Positions 51,301 to 58,101 of a DNA stretch of 64,000 nt are shown here, in pieces. The notes under the pieces were generated by a model that did not search any database, had not been told where the DNA came from, and saw only the letters and a program-made list of their open reading frames with translations. This DNA comes from Nonomuraea basaltis (GTDB lineage Bacteria > Actinomycetota > Actinomycetes > Streptosporangiales > Streptosporangiaceae), in NCBI RefSeq assembly GCF_005893125.1, contig NZ_VCJS01000031.1, forward strand, positions 21,495-85,494, read 5' to 3'. Position 1 is the stretch's first letter; every line of letters begins with the position of its first letter. The position numbers and the translations under genes were made by a program.

Positions 51301-51887
51301 AGCGGGTGCTCCTCGGTCGGCGGGAACACGTCGAGCAGCCCGCCGCGCACGGCCACCTCGCCGCGCCGCTCCACCATGTCGACCCGGTGGTAGCCGTTGG
51401 CGACGAGGTTGCCGACCACCTCCTCGAGGTCGGCGTCGTCGCCGGCGCGCAGCCTGATCGGCTCCAGGTCGCCCAGGCCCTTCACGATCGGCTGCAGCAG
51501 CGCCCTGATCGGGGCGACGATCACGCCGAGCGGCCCGGCCGAGGTGTCGCCCTTGACCGGGTGCGCCAGCCTCCTGAGCACGGCCAGCCGCTGCCCCACG
51601 GTGTCGCTGCGCGGCGAGAGCCGCTCGTGCGGCAGCGTCTCCCAGGCCGGGAACACCGCCACTGAGCTGGGCTCGATCAGGCTGGTCAAGGCTGCGGCGA
51701 GGTCCTCGGCCTCGCGTCCTGTCGCGGTGACCGCGAGCACGGTCCGCTGGTCGTGCCCGGCCAGCGCGGCCACGCCGAACGGCCGCATCGCGGACGGCGC
51801 GATCAGCGCGACGTCGCCGCCCTCTTCGAGAGCGGCGGCCAGCTTCGGGTCGGCGCGAACAAGGTCAAGTAGTCCGGAAAGACTCAT
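48399..51887 (-). CDS. mfd: Transcription-repair coupling factor
   Basis: 1162 residues. It has the UvrB-like N-terminal domains, the RNA polymerase-interacting domain (about 480-560, GDHVVHEQHGVGRYIEM), the RecG-type translocase with Walker A GDVGYGKTEIAVRAA, Walker B DEEQRFG, SATPIPRT and QIRGRVGRGRERGYAYF, and the C-terminal TRCF domain. Mfd removes stalled RNA polymerase and recruits UvrA. The ATG at 51887 begins MSLSGLLDLVRADPKL in the family style; a GTG at 51908 would add seven residues. Confidence 0.96.
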   Translation of the reverse strand: MSLSGLLDLVRADPKLAAALEEGGDVALIAPSAMRPFGVAALAGHDQRTVLAVTATGREAEDLAAALTSLIEPSSVAVFPAWETLPHERLSPRSDTVGQRLAVLRRLAHPVKGDTSAGPLGVIVAPIRALLQPIVKGLGDLEPIRLRAGDDADLEEVVGNLVANGYHRVDMVERRGEVAVRGGLLDVFPPTEEHPLRLEFWGDTVEEIRWFKVADQRSLEAAGDGLFAPPCRELLLTDEVRAKARELAEEHPALAEVLDQLAEGMAVEGMEAFAPVLAGEMDLLLDHLPIRSAVFVCDPERIRGRAHELVRTSQEFLEASWINAAAGGEAPIDLGAAAFRTLEEIRDHADALGQPWWTMAPFGTGVELDAQDSEAYRGDTAKALADIKGWLADDKAVVLLSEGHGPAERMVELLKGVDVPARLEQFVDKVPEPKVVHVTTGLIEHGFITPGLAVLTHLDLVGQKASTKDMRRLPSRRRNMVDPLQLKVGDHVVHEQHGVGRYIEMVQRTVQGATREYLVIEYAKGDRLYVPTDQLDEVTRYVGGESPTLNRMGGADWAKAKSRAKKAVKEIAGELIRLYSARMASPGHPFGADTPWQREMEDAFPYAETGDQLAAIDEVKRDMERGVPMDRLICGDVGYGKTEIAVRAAFKAVQDGKQVAVLVPTTLLVQQHMSTFAERFSSFPVTVKPVSRFQTDGEVKGTLEELRAGAVDIVIGTHRLLSPEVRFKDLGLIIIDEEQRFGVEHKEAMKHLRTQVDVLAMSATPIPRTLEMGLTGIREMSTILTPPEERHPILTFVGPYDEKQIAAAIRRELMRDGQTFFVHNRVASINRVAARLREMVPEARVAVAHGQMNEHQLEKIMVGFWEREYDLLVSTTIVESGLDVPNANTLIVDRADNYGLSQLHQIRGRVGRGRERGYAYFLYPPEKPLTETAHERLATISQHTEMGAGMYVAMKDLEIRGAGNVLGAEQSGFIAGVGFDLYVRLMAEAVQEQKAKLDGRQVREELHDVKVELPINAHIPHDYVTSERLRLEAYKRMAAIAEESDIDEVRAELTDRYGKPPVEVENLLAVAKFRIRVRRAGLTDVTLQGQNIKFGPARLKESQQVRLDRLYKKAIYKQAAEMLLVPVPKTKPLGGQPLRDLDLLKWCGDLVEAMFLEPARVS

Positions 51888-51980
51888 CAGATACGTCCAC
51901 AGCCCCACGACGGCAACACGATTACCCCCGGCCGTGTCAGGTCTCGGGGGTTCCGTTCCCAGCCTACTCGCCGCCCAAGC

Positions 51981-52343
51981 TCATCCGACGCGGTAACCAG
52001 GCACCGAGGGCCAGCGGACGGTGAGCACGGTGGAGGCCTCCTCCGCCCGCCACGAATGGTCGACGCCCTTGCCCCACACCACGTAGTCGCCCGGCTCGGA
52101 CAGCAGCACGCTGCGGCCCGGCAGCTCGACCCGGAACCGGCCGCTGATCAGCACGAGCAGGGCGGTGCGCTCCTCGCCTTCGACCCACTGCGCCCGCTCG
52201 TCCCCCGGCGGGTGCACGCCCCACTTGATCTCGACCTCGTCGCTGTGCCGTGGATCGCCGGGGGGTTTGAAGTGACCGAGGAGCCAGCCCCGGTCGCCGG
52301 CCGCGTCCACACCGGCGTTCCCCACGTAGATCTGATCGCTCAC
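51981..52343 (-). CDS. Cupin-like protein
   Basis: 120 residues with a single beta-barrel: RTALLVLISGRFRVELPG, LSEPGDYVVWGKGVDHSW and the terminal STVLTVRWPS. The cupin metal-binding His/Glu set is only partly present (GVDHSWR), so it may be a sensor or binding protein and not an enzyme. The GTG at 52343 lies eight bases after TAGCGT, another leaderless pattern. It is divergent from a methyltransferase-like gene, with about 60 bp between. Confidence 0.75.
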   Translation of the reverse strand: MSDQIYVGNAGVDAAGDRGWLLGHFKPPGDPRHSDEVEIKWGVHPPGDERAQWVEGEERTALLVLISGRFRVELPGRSVLLSEPGDYVVWGKGVDHSWRAEEASTVLTVRWPSVPGYRVG

Positions 52344-52351
52344 AGGCCAGG

Positions 52352-52357
52352 ACGCTA
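52352..52357 (-). promoter_or_regulatory. Leaderless-type -10 box for the cupin gene
   Basis: TAGCGT on the minus strand, eight bases before the GTG at 52343; no ribosome site. Confidence 0.5.
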
Positions 52358-52392
52358 GCAGGGAAATGCATTACTAACCCCGATCGATTGAT

Positions 52393-52398
52393 TACTGT
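52393..52398 (+). promoter_or_regulatory. Leaderless-type -10 box for the methyltransferase gene
   Basis: TACTGT (TAnnnT) ends seven bases before the ATG at 52406; no Shine-Dalgarno site between. Confidence 0.5.
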
Positions 52399-52405
52399 GG
52401 GTGAC

Positions 52406-53125
52406 ATGTCTGAGGTACGATCGGTCGCCCAAAGAGGCGATCTCTTCGGTCAGCGGGTCCGCGAGCACTGGACGGGCCAATACGGCAGACGGCTCGACGT
52501 GCTGGTCGCCGGCTGTGCGCACGACGAGCCACTGGCGCTGGACTGGATCGAGACCAGGGCCACCGGCGTCGACGAGGACCACTCCGCGATCAGGGTCGTG
52601 CTGGAGGAGCGGGCCGACCTGGTCACGTGGTCGCTGGGCGACCTGCGCAGCGTGCCGCTGCAGCCCAGGGCCTACGACGTGATCCAGCTGTCGTTCCTGC
52701 TGGAGCGCGTCCGGCACGCCGAGCTGATCTTCGACCGTCTCCTGCGGTCCCTGCGCCCTGGCGGGCTGGTGCTGCTCCGGATGCGCGATCGCAGGTCGGC
52801 CTACGGCCTGCTCGACCGGATCACGCCGGCGTGGCCGCGCCGCCTGTTGTGGCGCCCGCTCGTCACCCCGGGCACGCCGGGGCCTCTGCCGAAGGTCTAC
52901 GAGCCGCTGGCGTCCAGCGACGGCATGCACGCGTTCTGCCTCAGCCGCGGCCTCATGATCACCGACGACGAGCGGAACACCAGCGGCCCCGCGCGGGCGA
53001 GCGGGATCGCCCGCTCCATGATCGCGGCCGTCGACAGGCTGACCAGCGGCCGCTATCCCGCCTCCCATGATGAGATCACGATGGTGATCAGGAAACCGCA
53101 GCATCACTTCGCCAGGCTCATCTAG
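52406..53125 (+). CDS. Class I SAM-dependent methyltransferase-like protein
   Basis: 239 residues. Motif I is LDVLVAGCAHDEPLALDWIE (the usual G-x-G-x-G replaced by A-G-C-A-H), an acidic strand end follows in ATGVDEDHSAI, and motif IV-like VIQLSFLLERV precedes SLRPGGLVLLRMRD. The altered glycine loop makes activity uncertain. Substrate unknown. The ATG at 52406 is chosen by the TACTGT box; an upstream TTG has no support. It is divergent from the cupin gene. Confidence 0.75.
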   Translation: MSEVRSVAQRGDLFGQRVREHWTGQYGRRLDVLVAGCAHDEPLALDWIETRATGVDEDHSAIRVVLEERADLVTWSLGDLRSVPLQPRAYDVIQLSFLLERVRHAELIFDRLLRSLRPGGLVLLRMRDRRSAYGLLDRITPAWPRRLLWRPLVTPGTPGPLPKVYEPLASSDGMHAFCLSRGLMITDDERNTSGPARASGIARSMIAAVDRLTSGRYPASHDEITMVIRKPQHHFARLI

Positions 53126-53195
53126 CGACACACCGGCATCAGCCGCTAGACTCCTTTCCTACCAATTCAATCGGAATAGTTGGGATGTAGGAAAC

Positions 53196-54410
53196 GTGGA
53201 GTGGACCCCCGAGCCGCACGAGCTGGCCGATCTGGAGCTGCTGCTCTCCGGGGCGTTCGAGCCGCTGACGGGGTTCCTCGGCCACGACGATCTCCACGCG
53301 GTGCAGGAGCGCGGCACGCTCGCCGACGGCACCCCATGGCCCGCGCCCGTCACGCTCCACCTGCCCGTCGAGGTCTCCCCCGGCGACGAGGTCGCCCTGC
53401 TCGACCCGGAGGGCCTGCCGCTCGCCGCGCTCACGGTGACCGCGCAGGAGGCCGGCGGGCTGACCTCGGGGCCCGTCAAGGGGCTCGGCACGCCGGAGCA
53501 CGGGCCGTTCGCGCGCCTGCGGCGTACCCCCGCGCAGGTGAAGGAGGAGCTCGGCGGGCGGGCCGCGCTCGCCGTCACCATGCGAGGCCCCCTCGACGAT
53601 CTCTCCGAGATCGTCGCCACCGCGAAGGAACTCGACGCGGTGATCATGCTGCTGCCCCTGTCGTACGGCGAGCCCGGCCCCGGGATCGTCCGCGCCGCGC
53701 TGCGCGCCAAGGAGCGGTTGCCCGAGGGCACCCTCGTGGTCTCCGTGCCCCTCGCGCCGCGCGAGGAGCCCGAGATCGACCTGGAGCTGCGCGAGCACGT
53801 CGCCACCGCCTACGGCGCCACCGAGCACCTGGCCGGGCCCGAGCCGGTGAGCATCCCCGGGCCGCCGCACCGGCGCGGGCTCGTGGTGTTCTTCACCGGC
53901 CTGTCGGGCTCCGGCAAGTCCACGATCGCCCGCGGCCTGCGTGACGCGCTGCTGGAGCTCGGCAGCCGCACGGTGACCTACCTCGACGGCGACGTGGTCC
54001 GCCACCTGCTGTCCAAGGGACTGACGTTCTCCAAGGCCGACCGCGACCTGAACATCCGCCGCATCGGCTTCGTGGCCGCCGAGGCCGCGCGCCACGGCGG
54101 GCTGGCCATCTGCGCGCCCATCGCCCCCTACGCGGCCACCCGCGCGGAGGTGCGCGAGATGGTCGAGTCGGTCGGCGCCGACTTCCTGCTCGTGCACGTC
54201 GCGACGCCGCTGGAGGAGTGCGAGCGGCGCGACCGCAAGGGCCTGTACGCCAAGGCCCGCGCCGGCCTCATCCCCGAGTTCACCGGCATCTCCGACCCTT
54301 ACGAGGAGCCGGACGACGCCGACCTGATGATCGACACCACGCACATCTCGATCGAGGCGGCCGTCTCCCAGGTCCTGGGGACGCTGCGGTCTGGAGGCTG
54401 GGTCCGTTGA
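53196..54410 (+). CDS. cysC: APS kinase fused to a degenerate ATP-sulfurylase-like domain
   Basis: 404 residues. The C-terminal APS kinase (from about 225) is intact: GLSGSGKST (235-243), YLDGDVVRHLL, KADRDLNIRRIGFVA, APIAPYAATRAEVR. It phosphorylates adenylylsulfate to PAPS. The N-terminal ~220 residues follow ATP sulfurylase (GAFEPLTGFL; YGATEHLAGPE), but the catalytic QxRNPxHxxH is replaced by MRGPLDDLSE and GRDHA by GPEPV, so that domain should be inactive. A separate CysD/CysN or Sat must supply APS. The GTG start has TAGGAAAC just upstream. A sulfite permease gene follows 84 bp later. Confidence 0.9.
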   Translation: MEWTPEPHELADLELLLSGAFEPLTGFLGHDDLHAVQERGTLADGTPWPAPVTLHLPVEVSPGDEVALLDPEGLPLAALTVTAQEAGGLTSGPVKGLGTPEHGPFARLRRTPAQVKEELGGRAALAVTMRGPLDDLSEIVATAKELDAVIMLLPLSYGEPGPGIVRAALRAKERLPEGTLVVSVPLAPREEPEIDLELREHVATAYGATEHLAGPEPVSIPGPPHRRGLVVFFTGLSGSGKSTIARGLRDALLELGSRTVTYLDGDVVRHLLSKGLTFSKADRDLNIRRIGFVAAEAARHGGLAICAPIAPYAATRAEVREMVESVGADFLLVHVATPLEECERRDRKGLYAKARAGLIPEFTGISDPYEEPDDADLMIDTTHISIEAAVSQVLGTLRSGGWVR

Positions 54411-54473
54411 GGAGCGAACCCGACGCACTGAGCGGAGTGGAGGGCCGGGGAACGAGGCTCTCCACGAAGCGAA

Positions 54474-54498
54474 GGAGGAGTTGGTGAGCGACCATTGA
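54474..54498 (+). promoter_or_regulatory. Ribosome site and four-codon mini-ORF before the permease
   Basis: GGAGGAG (54474-54480) best serves a GTG at 54484 that encodes only four codons ending in TGA (54496-54498). That stop overlaps the TTG start of the permease at 54495, so translation may be coupled by reinitiation. Confidence 0.35.
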
Positions 54499-55418
54499 GC
54501 GCAGACTTGCCCCTGATCGGCGGGTCCTTTCTCGTCGCCATCGTGGTCGGGATGACCGGCATGGGCGGCGGTGCCCTCATGACGCCGATGATGATGCTGT
54601 TCTTCAACGTGCCGCCGCTGGCGGCCGTCTCCAGCGACCTGGTCGCCTCGGCCGTGATGAAGCCGGTCGGCAGCGCCGTGCACCTGCGCCACGGCACGGT
54701 CAACCTGCGCCTGGTGGGCTGGCTGTGCGCCGGGTCGGTGCCGGCCGCGTTCTGCGGGGTGTTCCTGGCCCGCGCGTTCGCGGTGACCGACGCGGTCAAG
54801 TACGCCCTGGGCGTGGCGCTCCTGCTGGCCGTCGCGGGCATGGCGCTCAAGGCCTGGCTCGGATCGAAGGGAGGATCGTCGGGCGCCCGCGAGATCGTCG
54901 TGCGCCCAATCCCTACCCTACTGGTCGGTATGATAGGCGGGTTGGTCGTCGGTGTCTCCTCCGTCGGCTCGGGATCCCTGATCATCGTGGCCCTGCTCGT
55001 TCTCTACCCGGCGCTCAAGGCCAACCAGCTCGTCGGCACCGACCTGGTGCAGGCCGTGCCGCTGGTCACCTCGGCCGCGCTCGGACACCTGCTGTTCGGC
55101 GACTTCCAGCTCGACCTCACGGTGTCGCTGCTCATCGGCTCGATCCCGGGCGTCTACCTCGGCGCCAGGATCTCCTCGCGCGCCCCGGGCGGCCTGATCA
55201 GAGCCATGCTGGCGATCGTCCTGCTGGCCTCCGCGCTCAAGCTGCTCGACGTGAGCAACACGCTCACCGTCTGGGCGCTCGCGGCGGCCACCGTGATCAC
55301 GATCGCAGGGTGGCGAGGGCGCGCCGGCGCCTGGAGGAGCGGCGGGAGCGAAGCGACCAGAGCGGGGGAAGGCGACGGCATATGGGCGACCGAGCCGCCG
55401 AACGGAGTGAGGCAATAA
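54495..55418 (+). CDS. TauE/SafE family permease
   Basis: 307 residues with about eight transmembrane helices. Family motifs are visible: GMTGMGGGALMTPMMMLFF in helix 1 and VGVSSVGSGSLIIVALL in the repeat, both with the Gly-rich turn. These permeases export or import sulfite, sulfonates or related anions. It lies behind the APS kinase, so removal of sulfite or uptake of a sulfonate is plausible. The TTG start is poorly positioned relative to the ribosome site. The last ~26 residues (from AGAWRSGGSE) are encoded by the dispersed repeat and are unlikely to be ancestral. Confidence 0.88.
   Translation: MSADLPLIGGSFLVAIVVGMTGMGGGALMTPMMMLFFNVPPLAAVSSDLVASAVMKPVGSAVHLRHGTVNLRLVGWLCAGSVPAAFCGVFLARAFAVTDAVKYALGVALLLAVAGMALKAWLGSKGGSSGAREIVVRPIPTLLVGMIGGLVVGVSSVGSGSLIIVALLVLYPALKANQLVGTDLVQAVPLVTSAALGHLLFGDFQLDLTVSLLIGSIPGVYLGARISSRAPGGLIRAMLAIVLLASALKLLDVSNTLTVWALAAATVITIAGWRGRAGAWRSGGSEATRAGEGDGIWATEPPNGVRQ
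55333..55415 (+). repeat. Dispersed repeat, copy B (inside the permease 3' end)
   Basis: An ~83-bp sequence with the ordered blocks AAGCGACCAGAGCG, GGGAAGGCGA, GGCATATGG, CGACCGAGCCGCC and ACGGAGTGAGGC. The same blocks in the same order occur on the minus strand at 45304-45389. The reading frame of the permease continues through it to the stop at 55416-55418. Confidence 0.8.
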
Positions 55419-55425
55419 GCACGCG

Positions 55426-56490
55426 TCAGGGTCGCGGCACGCGGGTCGAGCGAAAGTAAGGATCTCGCGCGAGCCGGGTGAACGCCCGATCGGCCTCCTC
55501 GTTGGAGTCGAAGCTGGTGTCGCCGCGCGGCGCCTGCGGCGAGTCGAAGTACAGCAGCGCCTTGATCTGCGGGTAGCGCCTGATCTGGCGGCGCACGGAC
55601 TCGAAGAACGTCCGCTTGAACGACGGATCGCGCGACCGCTCGAACACCCCCCACTCGGCCACCATGACGGGCTTGCCGGGGAAGCGCAGCTGCATCCACC
55701 GGTAGAACCCCGGCCACTGCGGATATTCCTTGCGGGTCTTGTTCACCAGCCCGTCGAAGTCCTGGACCCGGTCGTCGGCGTAGGGATCCATGGCCACCCA
55801 GTCCACCACGTCGTCGCCGGGGTAGAGGTCCTCGAACCAGGACTCGGCAGCCCAGTTGGGCGCCCCCATGTACGTCATGACCGTGACCGCGTTCTTCACG
55901 CCCTGCTCGCGCAGCCTGAGTACGACGTGCCGGAACATCTCGGCGTAGTCGGTGGCGCGCATGCCCGACCCGGACGAGGCGTCGACGTCGTTCTCCGGCT
56001 CGTGGTGGAGAGTGAGGAAGAACCGCTCGGGAAAGGTGCGCCTGAGGTAGCCGGCCAGCCGGTCGATCCTGGCGTCGAGCGCGCCGTCGGCGATCTCGGC
56101 CCATGTGTGGTCGAACGACGGCTTCCAGTTGATCATGAGCAGCCGGGGCCGCGCCGGGTCGCGGGCCAGCCTGACCTCGGCGTCGGTGGGGAACAGCTCG
56201 CTGCCCCGGTGGTAGACGTGGAGCACGTCGGCGTTGGCGTCCATGCGCGCCTCCGCGCCGCGCAGCGCCTGCTCCACCGGGGTGCCGGTGAAGACCTCGG
56301 GCGCCAGGCCCCACCAGGCGCCGCATGACGGGATGAGCCTGGCGGTGGCCGTGCAGGCAGGCGCGGCGGGCTCCTTGACGGCGGTGCCGACCGGCGTCCG
56401 CGCGTTGGAACCCTCCGCGCCGGAGCAGGCGGCCAGCGCCGCGACCGCCACGATTCCCGTCGTTTTCCAAGAAATTCCCCGTAGCCGCAA
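55426..56490 (-). CDS. GH26-like glycosidase, predicted lipoprotein
   Basis: 354 residues. The N-terminus is a lipoprotein signal (MRLRGISWKTTGIVAVAALA, lipobox ALAAC). The (beta/alpha)8 domain has the acid/base Glu in TLHHEPEND and the nucleophile Glu in VMVAEWGVF, the spacing and context of family 26 beta-mannanases and related enzymes. It would cleave a beta-glycan, perhaps the polysaccharide made by the divergent operon. The TTG at 56490 has GGGGG ten bases upstream. It is convergent with the permease gene (7 bp apart). Confidence 0.85.
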   Translation of the reverse strand: MRLRGISWKTTGIVAVAALAACSGAEGSNARTPVGTAVKEPAAPACTATARLIPSCGAWWGLAPEVFTGTPVEQALRGAEARMDANADVLHVYHRGSELFPTDAEVRLARDPARPRLLMINWKPSFDHTWAEIADGALDARIDRLAGYLRRTFPERFFLTLHHEPENDVDASSGSGMRATDYAEMFRHVVLRLREQGVKNAVTVMTYMGAPNWAAESWFEDLYPGDDVVDWVAMDPYADDRVQDFDGLVNKTRKEYPQWPGFYRWMQLRFPGKPVMVAEWGVFERSRDPSFKRTFFESVRRQIRRYPQIKALLYFDSPQAPRGDTSFDSNEEADRAFTRLARDPYFRSTRVPRP

Positions 56491-56784
56491 AGCCGTTCAA
56501 CCCCCTTGTCGAAGGACCCCCGCCCTGTCACTCCTGAACCCTGCCATGTCATTCCTGGAACTTCAGCCAGTGTGGAAGTCTCCCCAGGTCATTGCTGGTA
56601 ACGGTGCGCCCGAATTTTCATGGAATTTCGATTTATGGAGGCCCTTCTTTCCTGCCGTACTGGAGAAAATCTTGCGTATTCCACCTGGGTGCTGACCGTC
56701 CGCCCTATAGTGGGCGCACACTTCGGCATGTGACGCAGCGTCGTCGATCGGCGACACCGCGTACACCATCCAGGAGACCGCCCC
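56491..56784 (+). promoter_or_regulatory. Spacer and promoter region of the polysaccharide operon
   Basis: A 294-bp spacer with no supported gene. It is AT-richer than its surroundings. CGCCCTATAGTGGGCG (56701-56716) has CGCCC/GGGCG arms around TATAGT, a good -10 box, 69 bp before the Wzz-like start, and may be an operator site. No -35 of normal spacing is clear. Confidence 0.5.
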
Positions 56785-58101
56785 ATGAGCCAGTCGCCGG
56801 ACGTCCAGGTGCGCCGCCCCGGCGCCGACCTGGACGAGCATCTCTCGCTGCTGCGCAGGCGGTGGCTGCTCCTGGTGGGCTGCGTCGTGTTCGGCGGCAC
56901 GGCCGGGCTCGCGCTGATGCGCCTCACCCCACCCGCCTACACCGCCACCACGCAGGTCCACGTCATGCCGGTCGGCCCGCAGGAGCCGGGCAACCAGGTG
57001 ACCGCCCGCCAGCGCGAGTCGCTCAATCTCGACACCGAGGCCCAGGTCGCGCAGTCGGCCGTGGTCGCCGCCCGGGCCGCCAGGACGCTGGGGATCGGCG
57101 TCCCCGAGCCGGTCGAGGTCTCGGTGCCGCCCAACTCGGCGGTCCTGTGGATCTCGGTGACCGCCGCCGACCCGGCCGTCTCGGCCGCCCAGTCCCACGC
57201 GTACGCCGACGCCTACCTCGTCCACCGGCGCGAGAGCGCGCTGGCCGCGCTCACCGAGCAGCAGCAGGCGGTGCTGGCCAAGCTCAAGCAGGTCAACGCG
57301 GGGATCGAAGCGGCCATCAGGGAGCTCGGCAGGCTGCCCAAGGGCGGCCCCGAGCACGAGATCGCGCTGCAGCGGCGGAGCCTGCTCAACCGGCAGGCCG
57401 CCAGCCTGACGCTCAAGTACGACGCGCTGCGGACGGTCGCGGTGACCCCCGGCGCGATCATCAGCCGGGCGGCGCCGCCGGCCGCGCCCAGCTCGCCCAG
57501 CCTGCCCCTTCACCTCGGCACCGGGCTGATGGCGGGGCTGCTCGCCGGCTCCGCCGCCGCCTACGCCCGCGACCGGCTCGACACGCGGCTGCGCACGGCC
57601 GCCGACGTGGAGCGGCTGACCGGCCTGCCGGTGCTGGCCGACCTGTCGGGACCGCGCGAGCCGGGCGAGCTGCACGAGCTGGCCTGCGCCGTGGTCGCCG
57701 CGTGCCCGGGCAAGCGGCTGCTGGTCAAGGCGCTGCCCGCCGACCTCTGCTCCTCAGCTCTGGCCGAGCCGCTGACGGTCAGCGCGCCGCTGTCGGTGCT
57801 CGACGGCTCCGACGTACGCGATCTGGCAAGGGCGGACGCGACCCTGCTGCTGGTGGGGCTGGGCCGGGTCGGCGCGGAGCAGGTCGCGGCCGCCGTACGC
57901 CGGCTGGGCCGGCACGAGATCCCGATCATCGGCGTGGTGGCGGCCACCGACGCGGTCCCGTCGTTCGTTCCGCTGCCGGAGCCGCGCCAGCACACCCCGC
58001 TCGGCAAGCTCGTCGCCACCGGCGAGTTCGGCGTGAGCGTGTCGGCCGAGACCACGCCCATGCAGGTGCTGCGCCAAACCCGGCCGGGTCAGCCGACGTG
58101 A
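56785..58101 (+). CDS. Wzz-type chain-length regulator with a P-loop-less kinase-like domain
   Basis: 438 residues. The N-terminal Wzz domain has transmembrane helix 1 (about 25-48, RRWLLLVGCVVFGGTAGLAL), an extracytoplasmic coiled-coil region (150-215), and helix 2 (about 235-258). The C-terminal domain resembles BY-kinase/ATPase partners but lacks a Walker A loop (CPGKRLLVKA), so it is probably a regulatory remnant. It would set the chain length of a Wzy-made polysaccharide. The start ATG is preceded by GGAGACCGCCCC. Its stop overlaps the next gene (GTGA). Confidence 0.85.
   Translation: MSQSPDVQVRRPGADLDEHLSLLRRRWLLLVGCVVFGGTAGLALMRLTPPAYTATTQVHVMPVGPQEPGNQVTARQRESLNLDTEAQVAQSAVVAARAARTLGIGVPEPVEVSVPPNSAVLWISVTAADPAVSAAQSHAYADAYLVHRRESALAALTEQQQAVLAKLKQVNAGIEAAIRELGRLPKGGPEHEIALQRRSLLNRQAASLTLKYDALRTVAVTPGAIISRAAPPAAPSSPSLPLHLGTGLMAGLLAGSAAAYARDRLDTRLRTAADVERLTGLPVLADLSGPREPGELHELACAVVAACPGKRLLVKALPADLCSSALAEPLTVSAPLSVLDGSDVRDLARADATLLLVGLGRVGAEQVAAAVRRLGRHEIPIIGVVAATDAVPSFVPLPEPRQHTPLGKLVATGEFGVSVSAETTPMQVLRQTRPGQPT

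Noticed and set aside
54411..54494. A third copy of the dispersed repeat between the APS kinase and permease genes
   Set aside because: It shares only short GAGGAGCG and GGAGTG words; the ordered blocks of copies A and B are missing.
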